Source: Streptomyces flavotricini (GTDB taxonomy: Bacteria > Actinomycetota > Actinomycetes > Streptomycetales > Streptomycetaceae). Taken from it: 64,000 nt of DNA. The notes beneath the pieces are model-generated. The model was not told the DNA's origin and did not search any database. It was given only the letters and a program-made list of their open reading frames with translations. This document shows, piece by piece, positions 7,167-15,678 of this stretch. Location: positions 3,390,449 through 3,454,448 of the forward strand of contig NZ_JAINUL010000001.1 in NCBI RefSeq assembly GCF_020639365.1. Reading direction: 5' to 3'. A program made the position numbers and the translations under genes. Every line of letters starts with the position of its first letter. Within the stretch, counting starts at the first letter, position 1.

Positions 7167-8222
7167 TCACCGCGTACGCCGCGTCACGAACTCCGCCAAC
7201 GCCAGCAGTCCGCCCGCCGCCCCGAGGTCCGGCACGGCCCGGGACAGCAGCTGCACCGCCCGGCCCATCCGGTCCGCGGCATGGGCCTGCGCCCAGTCGC
7301 GGCCGCCGGCCCGGTCCACCGCGTCGGCGGCCGCGCGTACGTCGTCCCCCGTCATGGGTCCCGCGTACAGCGCCGCCAGCTGCTCGCCGGCCGCGGTGCC
7401 CGAGGTGAGGGCGGCCACGACCGGGAGCGACTTCTTTCGGGCGATCAGGTCCGCCCCGGCGGGCTTGCCGGTGTGCCCCGGATCGCCCCAGATGCCGATC
7501 AGGTCGTCGATCAGCTGGAAGGCCAGTCCGGCCTCCCGGCCGAAGGCGTCCATCGCGTCGACCTCGTCCGGCCCGGCGCCCGCGTACAGCGCGCCGAGCG
7601 CGCAGGCGCAGCCCAGCAGGGCACCGGTCTTGGCCGTCGCCATGGTCAGGCACTCGTCGAGCGAGACGTACGGCCTCTGCTCGAACGCGCAGTCCGCCTG
7701 CTGACCGGCGCACAGCTCGATGACGCAGGCCGCGAGCCGCCCCGAGGCCGCCGCCGAGGCGGGGTGCGGATCCTCAGCCAGCAGCCTGAGCGCGAGCGCC
7801 ATCATGGCGTCGCCGGTGATGATCGCGTCGGGTATCCCGAACACGGTCCAGGCGGTGGGCCTGCCCCGGCGCTTCCTGTCCTTGTCGATGACGTCGTCGT
7901 GCAGCAGCGTGAAGTTGTGCGCGAGCTCCACGGCCACCGCCGCCCGCACGACCCCCTCGGCCTCCTTGTCGTCCCGGCCGCCCGGCAGCGCCCGGGCCGC
8001 GGCGAGCACGAGGGCGGGCCGGATGGCCTTGCCCGCGTTGCCCGCGGCGGGGGTGCCGTCCGCCTGCTCCCAGCCGAAGTGGTACATCGCCACGCGCTTC
8101 ATCGAGCCGGGCAGGCTCTCGACCGTGCGGCGCAGTTCCGGATTGACCGTCTCCCTCGTCCGCTCCAGCAGGGCCGCGGCCTCGTGGCCCTCGCCGGTCG
8201 TCATCGCCTCAGTGGTGCCCAT
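7167..8222 (-). CDS. Polyprenyl diphosphate synthase (trans-isoprenyl), encapsulin-linked
   Basis: Head-to-tail prenyltransferase that condenses isopentenyl diphosphate onto allylic diphosphates. 351 residues with GKAIRP (64-69), the first Asp-rich motif DDVID (109-113) inside LLHDDVIDKD followed by RRG, and the second motif DDLIG (239-243), then KK for diphosphate binding. Chain length cannot be called safely. The N-terminus before the fold is short (about 30 residues), so it has no long disordered cargo tail of the kind used by other family 2 encapsulin cargo. It lies 48 bp downstream of the shell gene on the same strand, with a shared terminator after it. Confidence 0.9.
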   Translation of the reverse strand: MGTTEAMTTGEGHEAAALLERTRETVNPELRRTVESLPGSMKRVAMYHFGWEQADGTPAAGNAGKAIRPALVLAAARALPGGRDDKEAEGVVRAAVAVELAHNFTLLHDDVIDKDRKRRGRPTAWTVFGIPDAIITGDAMMALALRLLAEDPHPASAAASGRLAACVIELCAGQQADCAFEQRPYVSLDECLTMATAKTGALLGCACALGALYAGAGPDEVDAMDAFGREAGLAFQLIDDLIGIWGDPGHTGKPAGADLIARKKSLPVVAALTSGTAAGEQLAALYAGPMTGDDVRAAADAVDRAGGRDWAQAHAADRMGRAVQLLSRAVPDLGAAGGLLALAEFVTRRTR

Positions 8223-8270
8223 GGCGTGTCCCCGCTTCCCGATCCCCGTGTGTCGTGCCCGGCCGGCCGC

Positions 8271-9677
8271 TCAGCGCCAGCGGGCGATCTCGACGTTCTC
8301 CAGGATGCCGAGCGCGTCCGGCACCAGCACCGCGGCGGAGAAGTACGCGGTGACCAGGTACGAGATGATCGCCTGCTCGCTGATGCCCATGAAGCGCACC
8401 GACATGCTCGGCTCGATCTCGTCCGGGATGCCGGGCTGGTGCAGGCCGATGACTCCGGCCTCGTCCTCGCCGGTGCGCATGCAGAGGATGGACGTCGTCC
8501 GCGCGTCGCTGATCGGGATCTTGTTGCACGGGAAGATCGGCACGCCCCGCCAGGTCGTCATCCGGGTGCCGGCGACGTCGATCGTCTCGGGGACCAGTCC
8601 GCGCTTGTTGCACTCGCGGCCGAAGGCGGCGATGGCCTTGGGGTGGGCGAGGAACAGGTCGGAACCGCGCCGCATGCTGAGCAGCTGGTCCATGTCGTCG
8701 GGGCCGGGGCCGCCGTCGTGCGGCTGGATGCGCTGGTCGTACTCGGCGTTGTGGAGCAGGCCGAACTCCGGGTTGTTGAGCATCTCGTGCTCCTGGCGCT
8801 CGCGCAGCGCCTCGACCGTGAGCCGCAACTGCTGCTCGGTCTGGTTCATCGGCTGGTTGTAGAGGTCGGCGACGCGCGTGTGCACCCGCAGGACCGTTTG
8901 TGCAATGGAGAGTTCGTACTCGCGCGGCCGGGCCTCGTAGTCCACGAAGGTGCCGGGGAGGACGGCCTCGCCGTGGTGGCCGGCCGACAGGTCGATCGCG
9001 GCCTCGCCGTACTGGTTGGCGCGCTGGGCGGGCAGGGAGCGCTGGGCCTCCACGTGCGCGCGCAGGGAGTCGACGCGGTCGGTGAGCAGCCGGAAGTCCT
9101 GGCGGGACAGCACGAGCGCGGTGCCGGAGGTGACGGCGCGCGCGGTGTACTCCCAGATCGCCTCCTCGTCGACGAGGGAGTCCTCGCCGAAGTAGGCGCC
9201 GTCGGCGACGGTCCGCAGGACGGCGTCGTCCCCGTACGGGCCGGGGCCGATCTGCTCGACGCGGCCGTGCGCCAGCAGGAACACGTTGTCGGAGGCGCTG
9301 CCGAAGGAGGTCAGCTCCTGGCCTGCCTCGAAGTCGATCTGCCGGCACCGCTGGGCGAGCTCGGTGAGCACGTCCAGGTCCTCGTAGGTGCGCAGCAGCG
9401 GGAGTTCGCCGAGCTCGGCCGGGATGACCTGGACCTGGGTCCCGGTCTTGACGAACTCCACGCGTCCGTCGCCGACCGAGTAGCTCAGCCGCCTGTTCAC
9501 CCGGTACGTGCCGCCCTGTACGGACACCCACGGGAGCATCTTCAGGAGCCACCGGGAGGTGATCTCCTGCATCTGCGGCGCGGACTTGGTCGTGGTTGCC
9601 AAGTTCCGCGCGGCCGAGGTCGCAAGACTCCTCTGCGGCGCCTGGGCCTCGGATTCGGAACCTGCCTGGACCGACAT
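8271..9677 (-). CDS. eshA: EshA-like family 2B encapsulin shell protein with cNMP-binding-like domain
   Basis: 468 residues. The N-terminal part (about 1-90) and the region after about 210 belong to the HK97-fold family 2B encapsulin shell, the group that includes Streptomyces EshA. Inserted at about 98-205 is a cyclic-nucleotide-binding-like domain (FEAGQELTSFG, then AYFGEDSLVD). Established: such proteins self-assemble into closed shells, and EshA affects aerial growth and ppGpp/antibiotic traits. In the phosphate-binding cassette FGED (163-166) is present but the usual following Arg-(Ser/Thr)-Ala is replaced by Trp-Glu-Tyr, so cAMP binding is doubtful. First gene of the operon with the polyprenyl synthase, the predicted cargo. 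Confidence 0.92.
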   Translation of the reverse strand: MSVQAGSESEAQAPQRSLATSAARNLATTTKSAPQMQEITSRWLLKMLPWVSVQGGTYRVNRRLSYSVGDGRVEFVKTGTQVQVIPAELGELPLLRTYEDLDVLTELAQRCRQIDFEAGQELTSFGSASDNVFLLAHGRVEQIGPGPYGDDAVLRTVADGAYFGEDSLVDEEAIWEYTARAVTSGTALVLSRQDFRLLTDRVDSLRAHVEAQRSLPAQRANQYGEAAIDLSAGHHGEAVLPGTFVDYEARPREYELSIAQTVLRVHTRVADLYNQPMNQTEQQLRLTVEALRERQEHEMLNNPEFGLLHNAEYDQRIQPHDGGPGPDDMDQLLSMRRGSDLFLAHPKAIAAFGRECNKRGLVPETIDVAGTRMTTWRGVPIFPCNKIPISDARTTSILCMRTGEDEAGVIGLHQPGIPDEIEPSMSVRFMGISEQAIISYLVTAYFSAAVLVPDALGILENVEIARWR

Positions 9678-9895
9678 GTGTATCCCTTTCGATCACTCCA
9701 TGGATCTGCGGGATGCAGCCTTCCAGTACGGAACGTGGTGGGACCATTACACAAAAGGGTGGGACTACTCCGTCCGGGTGTGGGCACTCTTTGGAGTTCA
9801 TCTCCTGCACATGAGGCCTCTTTCATCCCACCGGTTCCGGCCAACCCCGCATTCCGGGGCGGACCGGGACCGGGGGGGCCGCCGTGGGCGACTTT
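9678..9895. other. Divergent intergenic region between eshA and nsrR
   Basis: About 220 bp separating the two start codons, less GC-rich than the flanks. AAGGGATACAC upstream of the eshA ATG serves as its ribosome site. I see no second gene, tRNA or clear long dyad here; the eshA promoter must lie in this stretch but cannot be placed with confidence. Confidence 0.4.
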
Positions 9896-9918
9896 AATTT
9901 GCATGGCAGATGCGAGTT
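9896..9918 (+). promoter_or_regulatory. NsrR box upstream of nsrR
   Basis: An interrupted dyad with 9-base arms and a 5-base spacer: AATTTGCAT-GGCAG-ATGCGAGTT, 7 of 9 positions pairing. It ends 15 bp before the nsrR start codon. The same 9-5-9 plan is present ahead of hmpA, which supports both as NsrR sites and implies autoregulation. Confidence 0.72.
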
Positions 9919-9933
9919 TTCTAGAGTGGGCTC

Positions 9934-10389
9934 ATGCGGCTGACCCGATTCACCGACCTGGCGCTGCGCGTCCTGATGCGCCTCGCCGTCACGGACGCGG
10001 AGCTCCCGACCACCCGTGACGTGGCGGCGACCATGGAGGTCCCGTACACGCACACGGCGAAGGTGGTCGCCCGGCTGCAGCACCTCGGCCTGGTCGAGGC
10101 GCGGCGCGGCCGCGGTGGCGGGCTCGCCCTGACCGCCGCCGGGCGGGCGGCCTCCGTGGGCGGTGTCGTGCGCGAACTGGAGGGCGCGGGGGACGTCGTG
10201 GACTGCGACGGCGCCACCCCCTGCCCGCTGCGCGGGGCCTGTGTCCTGCGCGGGGCGCTGCGCCGGGCCCAGGAGGCCTTCTTCGCCGCACTGGACCCGC
10301 TGACGGTGGACGACCTCGTCGCGGCGCCGACCGGCCCGCTGCTGCTGGGCATCGCGGGCGGCCCGCCGGGGCGGCCCGCGAGCCCCTGA
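9934..10389 (+). CDS. nsrR: NsrR, nitric-oxide-sensing [4Fe-4S] Rrf2 repressor
   Basis: Rrf2-family winged-HTH repressor that loses DNA binding when nitric oxide attacks its iron-sulfur cluster. 151 residues: MRLTRFTDLALRVLMRLA is the typical Rrf2 start, and three cysteines (Cys91, Cys97, Cys103) plus Asp8 match the cluster ligands known from S. coelicolor NsrR. The beta wing ARRGRGGGLAL is intact. It is followed 163 bp downstream by hmpA in the same direction, and both carry matching dyads, so the pair forms an NO-detoxification module. Confidence 0.93.
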   Translation: MRLTRFTDLALRVLMRLAVTDAELPTTRDVAATMEVPYTHTAKVVARLQHLGLVEARRGRGGGLALTAAGRAASVGGVVRELEGAGDVVDCDGATPCPLRGACVLRGALRRAQEAFFAALDPLTVDDLVAAPTGPLLLGIAGGPPGRPASP

Positions 10390-10469
10390 GCCCCGGCGCC
10401 GGCTGGCCGGTTCCCGCCACCTGACATCAACGGCCCGAACGGGTGTACCCGGGCGGATCCGCACCCAAA

Positions 10470-10492
10470 AATAAGCATCCCAGATACCTATT
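10470..10492 (+). promoter_or_regulatory. NsrR box upstream of hmpA
   Basis: Dyad AATAAGCAT-CCCAG-ATACCTATT, 9-base arms with 7 of 9 pairing and a 5-base spacer, in a locally AT-rich patch 60 bp before the hmpA start. It matches the geometry of the box ahead of nsrR. Binding here would repress hmpA until NO appears. Confidence 0.75.
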
Positions 10493-10552
10493 AGCCGCTC
10501 GGCCGCCGCCGACAACCCACCCGAAGATCCGAAGCATCGAAGAGGAGCCCCC

Positions 10553-11788
10553 ATGCTGTCCGAGAAGTCGACCGAGACCGTACGCGCCACCCTGCCCGCC
10601 GTCGGCGCGGCCATCGGCGACATCGCGGACCTCTTCTACACGAAGCTGTTCGCGGCCCACCCCGAGCTGCTCCGCGACCTGTTCAACCGCGGCAACCAGA
10701 ACGCGGGCCTGCAGAAGCAGGCCCTCGCCGGCTCCATCGCCGCCTTCGCCACCCACCTCGTCGCCCGCCCGGACACCCGCCCCGACGTGATGCTGCAGCG
10801 GATCGCGCACAAGCACGCCTCCCTCGGCGTCACCCGCGAGCAGTACCCGGTGGTCCACCGCCACCTCTTCGCGGCGATCGCCGAGGTCCTCGGCGAGGCC
10901 GTCACCCCGGAGGTGGCCGAGGCCTGGGACGAGGTCTACTGGCTGATGGCCAACGCCCTGATCGCCATCGAGGAGCGGCTCTACGCCGAGCAGCAGGTCC
11001 TCGCCGGCGACGTCTGGCGCGCCTGGACGGTGGCCGCCCGCGTCGAGGAGACCGCGGACTGCGCCACCTTCCACCTCGCCCCGGCGGACGGCTCCCCGGC
11101 CCCTTCCTTCAAGCCGGGCCAGTACGTCTCGGTCCAGGTCGAACTGGCCGACGGGTCCCGGCAGATACGCCAGTACAGCCTCTCCAGCGCACCCGGCTCC
11201 CCCGTCCGCTCGATCACCGTCAAGCGGGTCCACGGCGAGGGCCCAGACGGCGAGGTCTCGAACCACCTCCACGCCCGGACCGCGACCGGGGACACCCTGC
11301 GGGTCTCGGCCCCGTACGGCGACTTCGTCCTGCGGGACTCCACCGCGCCGGTCCTGCTCGCCTCGGCCGGGATCGGCTGCACCCCGATGCTGTCGATGCT
11401 GGAGCACCTCGCCGACACCGGCCACGCCGCCCCCGTGACCGTCCTGCACGCAGACCGCTCCCCCGCCGACCACGCACTGCGGGCCGACCACCGGGCCCTG
11501 ACGCACAAGCTCGCCGACGCCTCGGCCCGCTTCTGGTACGAGGCCGCCGCCGAGCCGGGCGACGGCGAGGGCCGCCTCGACCTGGCGGACGTACCGCTGG
11601 CCCCGGGCACGACGGCGTACCTGTGCGGGCCGCTCCCCTTCATGCGGGCCGTGCGCGAACAGCTGCTCGCCAAGGGCGTCCCGGCCTCGGACATCCACTA
11701 CGAGGTGTTCGGCCCGGACCTGTGGCTGGCCTCGGCCGAGGCCTCCGCACCGACCTCCGGACCGGCCTCGGGATCGGCCTCCGCATAA
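10553..11788 (+). CDS. hmpA: Flavohaemoglobin, nitric oxide dioxygenase
   Basis: Converts NO and O2 to nitrate using NAD(P)H. 411 residues: globin domain (about 1-140) with Tyr29 (B10) and proximal His88 in HKHASLGV; FAD domain with RQYSLS (206-211); NAD(P)H domain with AGIGCTPM (272-279) and a closing CGPLPFM-like segment. The tail (about 398-411) is a short Ser/Ala/Pro-rich extension. AGAGGAG precedes the ATG. Under NsrR control by the dyad at 10470-10492. Confidence 0.95.
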   Translation: MLSEKSTETVRATLPAVGAAIGDIADLFYTKLFAAHPELLRDLFNRGNQNAGLQKQALAGSIAAFATHLVARPDTRPDVMLQRIAHKHASLGVTREQYPVVHRHLFAAIAEVLGEAVTPEVAEAWDEVYWLMANALIAIEERLYAEQQVLAGDVWRAWTVAARVEETADCATFHLAPADGSPAPSFKPGQYVSVQVELADGSRQIRQYSLSSAPGSPVRSITVKRVHGEGPDGEVSNHLHARTATGDTLRVSAPYGDFVLRDSTAPVLLASAGIGCTPMLSMLEHLADTGHAAPVTVLHADRSPADHALRADHRALTHKLADASARFWYEAAAEPGDGEGRLDLADVPLAPGTTAYLCGPLPFMRAVREQLLAKGVPASDIHYEVFGPDLWLASAEASAPTSGPASGSASA

Positions 11789-11939
11789 CCCCGTGACGGG
11801 TGGGCCGGTCGGGACGAGTGTCCGGATCGGCTCGCTCGCCGTACGAAAACACTAGCCCGGAGGGGCTGCCTCCACTACACCGGAGAGCAACGAGGTGGAC
11901 ACGCAAGGTGACCATCGCGCACCCGGAGAGGAGGCGGCC

Positions 11940-12530
11940 ATGTCCGCACCCATGTCCGCGGACCGGTTCATCGGCGCACTGCGGAACGAGGGCCTGACCG
12001 TCGTCGAGGTCGGCGCCTGGCGCACCCACAACCGCAATCACAAGGGCCCGTGGGGCCCGGTGAACGGGGTGATGATCCACCACACCGTCACGCACGGCAC
12101 GAAGTTCACCGTCGAGCTCTGCCGCGACGGGGACGAGGACCTCCCCGGCCCGCTCTGCCACGGCGTGATCACCAAGGACGGCCGGGTCCACCTGGTCGGC
12201 TACGGCCGCGCCAACCACGCCGGGGCGGGCGACTCCGACGTCCTGGCGGCGGTGATCGCGGAGAAGCGGCTCCCTCCGGACCGCCGCGCGAACACCGACG
12301 GCAACCGGCACTTCTACGGCTTCGAGTGCGAGAACCTCGGCGACGGCCACGACCCCTGGCCGGAGGTCCAGCTGGACGCCATGGCCCGTGCGGCGGCGGC
12401 CCTGTGCCGGGTCCACGGCTGGACCGAACGCTCGGTGATCGGCCACCTGGAGTGGCAGCCCGGCAAGATCGACCCGAAGGGCTTCACGATGGACGCGTTC
12501 CGCGCCCGGGTGGGAGAGCGCCTCAAATAA
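11940..12530 (+). CDS. N-acetylmuramoyl-L-alanine amidase (amidase_2/PGRP fold), no signal peptide
   Basis: 196 residues of the T7-lysozyme-like zinc amidase fold that cleaves the muramic acid to L-Ala bond of peptidoglycan. Visible: MIHHTVT with the first zinc His, YGFECENLGDG, and GHLEWQPGKIDPKGF containing the second His and the Lys/Asp pair. There is no signal peptide, transmembrane helix or cell-wall-binding repeat, so export is unexplained; it could be an intracellular recycling or endolysin-derived enzyme. ATG 11940 is chosen because GGAGAGGAGG sits just before it; an in-frame start at 11895 lacks such a site. Confidence 0.85.
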   Translation: MSAPMSADRFIGALRNEGLTVVEVGAWRTHNRNHKGPWGPVNGVMIHHTVTHGTKFTVELCRDGDEDLPGPLCHGVITKDGRVHLVGYGRANHAGAGDSDVLAAVIAEKRLPPDRRANTDGNRHFYGFECENLGDGHDPWPEVQLDAMARAAAALCRVHGWTERSVIGHLEWQPGKIDPKGFTMDAFRARVGERLK

Positions 12531-12571
12531 GAGGGTTGACGCCGGGAAGATCCACGGGCTTCCCTGATCCG

Positions 12572-13054
12572 ATGACCGATGATCTACGAATCGAACGGGT
12601 GGCTGACGAAGCGTCCCTGCAGGACTGGCGCCACGTCCACAACCTGATCGTTCCCCCGGACGCCCTCACCCTGGACGAGGTGCGCGAGCGGGCCGGGCGC
12701 CACCTCCTGGACGTCGCGTACGCGGGGGACGTGCTCGTCGGCTGCACGACCGTGCGGCGGCCCACGGCCGACGCCCCGTCGGTGGCCACCGTGATCGCCC
12801 GGATCCTGCCCGCCCACCGCGGGCAGGGCTTCGGCTCCGCGCTCTACGCCCACGGCCTCGCCGAGGCGCGTGCCCTCGTCCCGGCCCCCGCCACGATCGA
12901 GACGATCGTCCTGGCCTCCAACGCATCCGGCCTGCGCTTCGCGCAGTCGCGCGGCTTCACGGAATCCGACCGCTACACCCTCGGCGGCGCGACGGTCCCG
13001 TACGTCCACCTCCGCCTCCCGGCCGGCGGCGCGGGGCGGACAATGGGTGGGTGA
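12572..13054 (+). CDS. GNAT family N-acetyltransferase
   Basis: 160 residues with a GNAT fold: start LRIERVADEASLQDW, central strand and acetyl-CoA loop IARILPAHRGQGFGSALY (R-G-Q-G-F-G), and LASNASGLRFAQSRGF near the end. Acceptor unknown. The start ATG 12572 follows the amidase stop by 41 bp, and its stop overlaps the GTG of the next gene by four bases, so it may share a transcript with the PLP enzyme gene. Confidence 0.85.
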   Translation: MTDDLRIERVADEASLQDWRHVHNLIVPPDALTLDEVRERAGRHLLDVAYAGDVLVGCTTVRRPTADAPSVATVIARILPAHRGQGFGSALYAHGLAEARALVPAPATIETIVLASNASGLRFAQSRGFTESDRYTLGGATVPYVHLRLPAGGAGRTMGG

Positions 13055-13959
13055 ACCACTCCCCTGACCTCGGCTCGATCCTGCGGCCCCGGCCGGCTTC
13101 GCCGGTCGTGGAGGTGGAGGACGAGCGGTTCGGGCGGTACGGGGTGCGGTTGCTGGCGAAGCGCGACGACCTGGTCCATCCCGAGCTGCCCGGGAACAAG
13201 TGGCGCAAGCTCGCGCCGAATCTGCGGGCCGCCGTCGAGGGCGGCTTCCCCGGGCTCGCCACGTTCGGCGGGGCGTACTCCAACCATCTGCGGGCCACCG
13301 CGGCCGCCGGGCGGCTGCTGGGGATGGCGACCGTCGGGATCGTCCGGGGCGACGAACTCGCGGGGCGGCCGCTCAACGACTCGCTCGCGCGGTGCGCGGC
13401 GGACGGGATGCGGCTCCACTTCGTCACGCGTGCGGAGTACCGGCGCAAGGCCGAGTCCGAAGTGCTGGGGCGGATGCTGGCGGAGGCCGGGGCGGGGTCC
13501 TCGTACGTCGTCCCCGAGGGCGGGAGCAATGCGCTCGCGCTGGAGGGGTGCGCGGAGCTGGGGCGCGAGCTGCGGGGCGTGTCGGACGTGGTCGCCGTGG
13601 CCTGCGGTACGGGCGGCACGCTGGCCGGGCTCGCGGCGGGACTGGGGCCGGGGCAGCGGGCGCTGGGCGTGCCCGTACTGGCGGGTGGGTTCCTGGGGGC
13701 GGAGATACGTTCCCTCCAGGAGGCGGCCTTCGGCGGACCGGCCGGGGCGTGGAGCCTGGCGGAGGGGTTCCACCACGGCGGCTACGCCCGCGTACCCGCA
13801 CGGCTGGAGGCGTTCGCCGCGGATTTCGGGGAGCGGCACGGATTCCCCGTCGAGCGCGTCTACGTGGCCAAACTGCTGTGGGCCCTGGCGGCGCTCGCGG
13901 AATCGGGCGCCTTCCCCCCGGGCACGACCCTGACGGCCGTCGTCACCGGCCGCCCATAA
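13051..13959 (+). CDS. ACC deaminase / D-cysteine desulfhydrase family PLP enzyme
   Basis: Fold-type II PLP enzyme of the family that includes 1-aminocyclopropane-1-carboxylate deaminase and D-cysteine desulfhydrase. 302 residues, a little short. The PLP lysine is probably Lys50 in LPGNKWRKL; FGGAYSNHLRATA and the glycine-rich phosphate loop ACGTGGTLAGLAAGL follow. The two activities cannot be separated by eye, and the Trp in GNKWRK differs from classical ACC deaminases, so a D-amino-acid lyase is at least as likely. GTG start overlaps the upstream stop (GTGA). Confidence 0.82.
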   Translation: MNHSPDLGSILRPRPASPVVEVEDERFGRYGVRLLAKRDDLVHPELPGNKWRKLAPNLRAAVEGGFPGLATFGGAYSNHLRATAAAGRLLGMATVGIVRGDELAGRPLNDSLARCAADGMRLHFVTRAEYRRKAESEVLGRMLAEAGAGSSYVVPEGGSNALALEGCAELGRELRGVSDVVAVACGTGGTLAGLAAGLGPGQRALGVPVLAGGFLGAEIRSLQEAAFGGPAGAWSLAEGFHHGGYARVPARLEAFAADFGERHGFPVERVYVAKLLWALAALAESGAFPPGTTLTAVVTGRP

Positions 13960-14024
13960 CGGTCGTCCGTCAGCGGCCGCCCATGACGGTCGGTGCGTCC
14001 GCCCCGTCCCCCCGCACGCGCGAG

Positions 14025-15602
14025 TCAGGCCGCTTCCTCGCGGTAGGCCGCCGCCTCCTCCAGGTCCAGTCTGCGCAGGAGGCTGCGGAGCATTTCGTCG
14101 TCGATGCGGCGGTCGTCACGGAGGTGCACGAAGACCTCGCGTTCGGCCGCGATCATCTCCCGGGCCAGGCGGCGGTAGACGTCGTCCGCCGATTCACCCG
14201 TGACCGGGTTGACCTCGCCCAGCCGCTCCCAGACCGCGTTGCGGCGGCGCTCCATGACCGTGCGCAGCCGCTCCGCAAGCGGCGGCGGCAGCGCGTTCTC
14301 CGGTTCCGCCAGCAGCTCCGCCAGCCGGTCCTCCGCCGAGCGCGAGGCCTCGTTCTGGGCCTGGGCCTCCGCCAGGGTCTCCGCCTGCGCGTCCCGCTGC
14401 GGCAGCCGCAGCAGCCGGATCAGCGGCGGCAGCGTCAGCCCCTGCACCACGAGCGTGCCGATCACCGTCGTGAAGGTCAGGAAGAGGATCAGGTTCCGGT
14501 GCGGCACGCTGATCGGCACCGAGAAGGCGATCGCCAGCGAGACCACCCCGCGCATCCCCGCCCAGCCGACGACCACCGGCGACTTCCAGCTGATGTCCGG
14601 CTCCCGTGTCCGGATCCGCTCCGACAGCCGCGGCACGAACGTCGCCGGGAACACCCACACGAAGCGGGCCACCACCACCGCCACGAACACCACCAGCGCG
14701 TACCAGGCCGCGTCCCAGCCCTCGTACTCGGCGAGCCCCTTGAGGACCACCGGCAGCTGGAGGCCGATCAGGGCGAAGACCACCGACTCCAGGATGAAGG
14801 CGACCATCCGCCACACCGCCTCCTCCTGGAGCCGGGTCGCGAAGTCGACCTGCCAGTTCCGGTGCCCCAGGTACAGGGCGACCACGACCACGGCGAGCAC
14901 GCCCGAGGCGTGCACCCGCTCGGCCGCCGCGTACGCCACGAACGGGATCAGCAGCGACAGGGTGTTCTGCAGCAGCGGCTCCCGCAGCCGCTTGCGCAGG
15001 TGGTGGATCGGCACCATCAGCACCAGGCCGACGCCGACGCCGCCCACCGAGGCCAGCAGGAACTCCGCGATCCCGCCCGCCCAGCCGGCGCTCGCCCCGA
15101 CCGCCGCCGCCAGCGCGACCTTGTACGCGGTGATCGCGGTGGCGTCGTTCACCAGGGACTCGCCCTGCAGGATGGTCGTGATCCGGTTCGGCAGCCCCAG
15201 CTTGCGGGCGATCGCCGTCGCCGCCACCGCGTCGGGCGGCGCGATCACCGCGCCCAGCACCAGCGCCACCGGCAGCGAGAGCGCCGGCACCGCCAGGTAC
15301 GCCACGTACCCGACGGCGACCGTCGCGAAGAGCACGTACCCGACCGACAGCAGCGCCACGGGCCGGATGTTCGCGCGCAGGTCCAGGTACGAGCTGTCCA
15401 CCGCGGCCGTGTACAGCAGCGGCGGGAGCAGCAGCGGCAGCACGATGTGCGGGTCCAGGGCGTACGAGGGTACGCCCGGGACGTACGCGGCCATCAGACC
15501 GGCGGCGACCAGCAGCAGGGGCGCGGGTACCCGGGTCCACCGGGCGGCCCCGGCAACGACCGCGCTGCCCGCCACCAGCGCCACCAGCGGCAATACCTCC
15601 AT
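14025..15602 (-). CDS. Na+/H+ antiporter (CPA1/NhaP type)
   Basis: 525 residues with about 12 hydrophobic segments up to about residue 400, then a charged cytoplasmic tail of about 120 residues rich in Arg/Glu. VLGAVIAPPDAVAATAI holds the ion-binding Asp of CPA1 transporters and GESLVNDATAI the second conserved Asp. Exchanges Na+ (or K+) for H+ across the membrane. ATG 15602 (MEVLPLVAL) starts just before the first helix; the open frame beyond runs through the divergent gene. A UBP zinc-finger gene starts 77 bp away in the other direction. Confidence 0.9.
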   Translation of the reverse strand: MEVLPLVALVAGSAVVAGAARWTRVPAPLLLVAAGLMAAYVPGVPSYALDPHIVLPLLLPPLLYTAAVDSSYLDLRANIRPVALLSVGYVLFATVAVGYVAYLAVPALSLPVALVLGAVIAPPDAVAATAIARKLGLPNRITTILQGESLVNDATAITAYKVALAAAVGASAGWAGGIAEFLLASVGGVGVGLVLMVPIHHLRKRLREPLLQNTLSLLIPFVAYAAAERVHASGVLAVVVVALYLGHRNWQVDFATRLQEEAVWRMVAFILESVVFALIGLQLPVVLKGLAEYEGWDAAWYALVVFVAVVVARFVWVFPATFVPRLSERIRTREPDISWKSPVVVGWAGMRGVVSLAIAFSVPISVPHRNLILFLTFTTVIGTLVVQGLTLPPLIRLLRLPQRDAQAETLAEAQAQNEASRSAEDRLAELLAEPENALPPPLAERLRTVMERRRNAVWERLGEVNPVTGESADDVYRRLAREMIAAEREVFVHLRDDRRIDDEMLRSLLRRLDLEEAAAYREEAA

Positions 15603-15678
15603 CGAAGATCCATCCTCGCTCGTCGTCGCTGACCGGCATGTCGTCCTGAGGCGCCCGCACGTCAGTACGCTGGCCATC

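Noticed and set aside
7167..9677. Terpene biosynthetic gene cluster
   Set aside because: There is a prenyltransferase but no terpene cyclase, P450 or methyltransferase nearby.
7104..10019. 971-codon open frame on the plus strand
   Set aside because: It is the GC-driven shadow of the polyprenyl synthase and eshA genes; composition is Arg/Gly/Pro/Ala-heavy with no domain.
13940..14015. Possible attachment site from a duplicated GGCCGCCCAT-ACGGTCG segment
   Set aside because: The repeat is short, immediately tandem and not beside an integrase or tRNA; more likely local duplication after the PLP enzyme gene.
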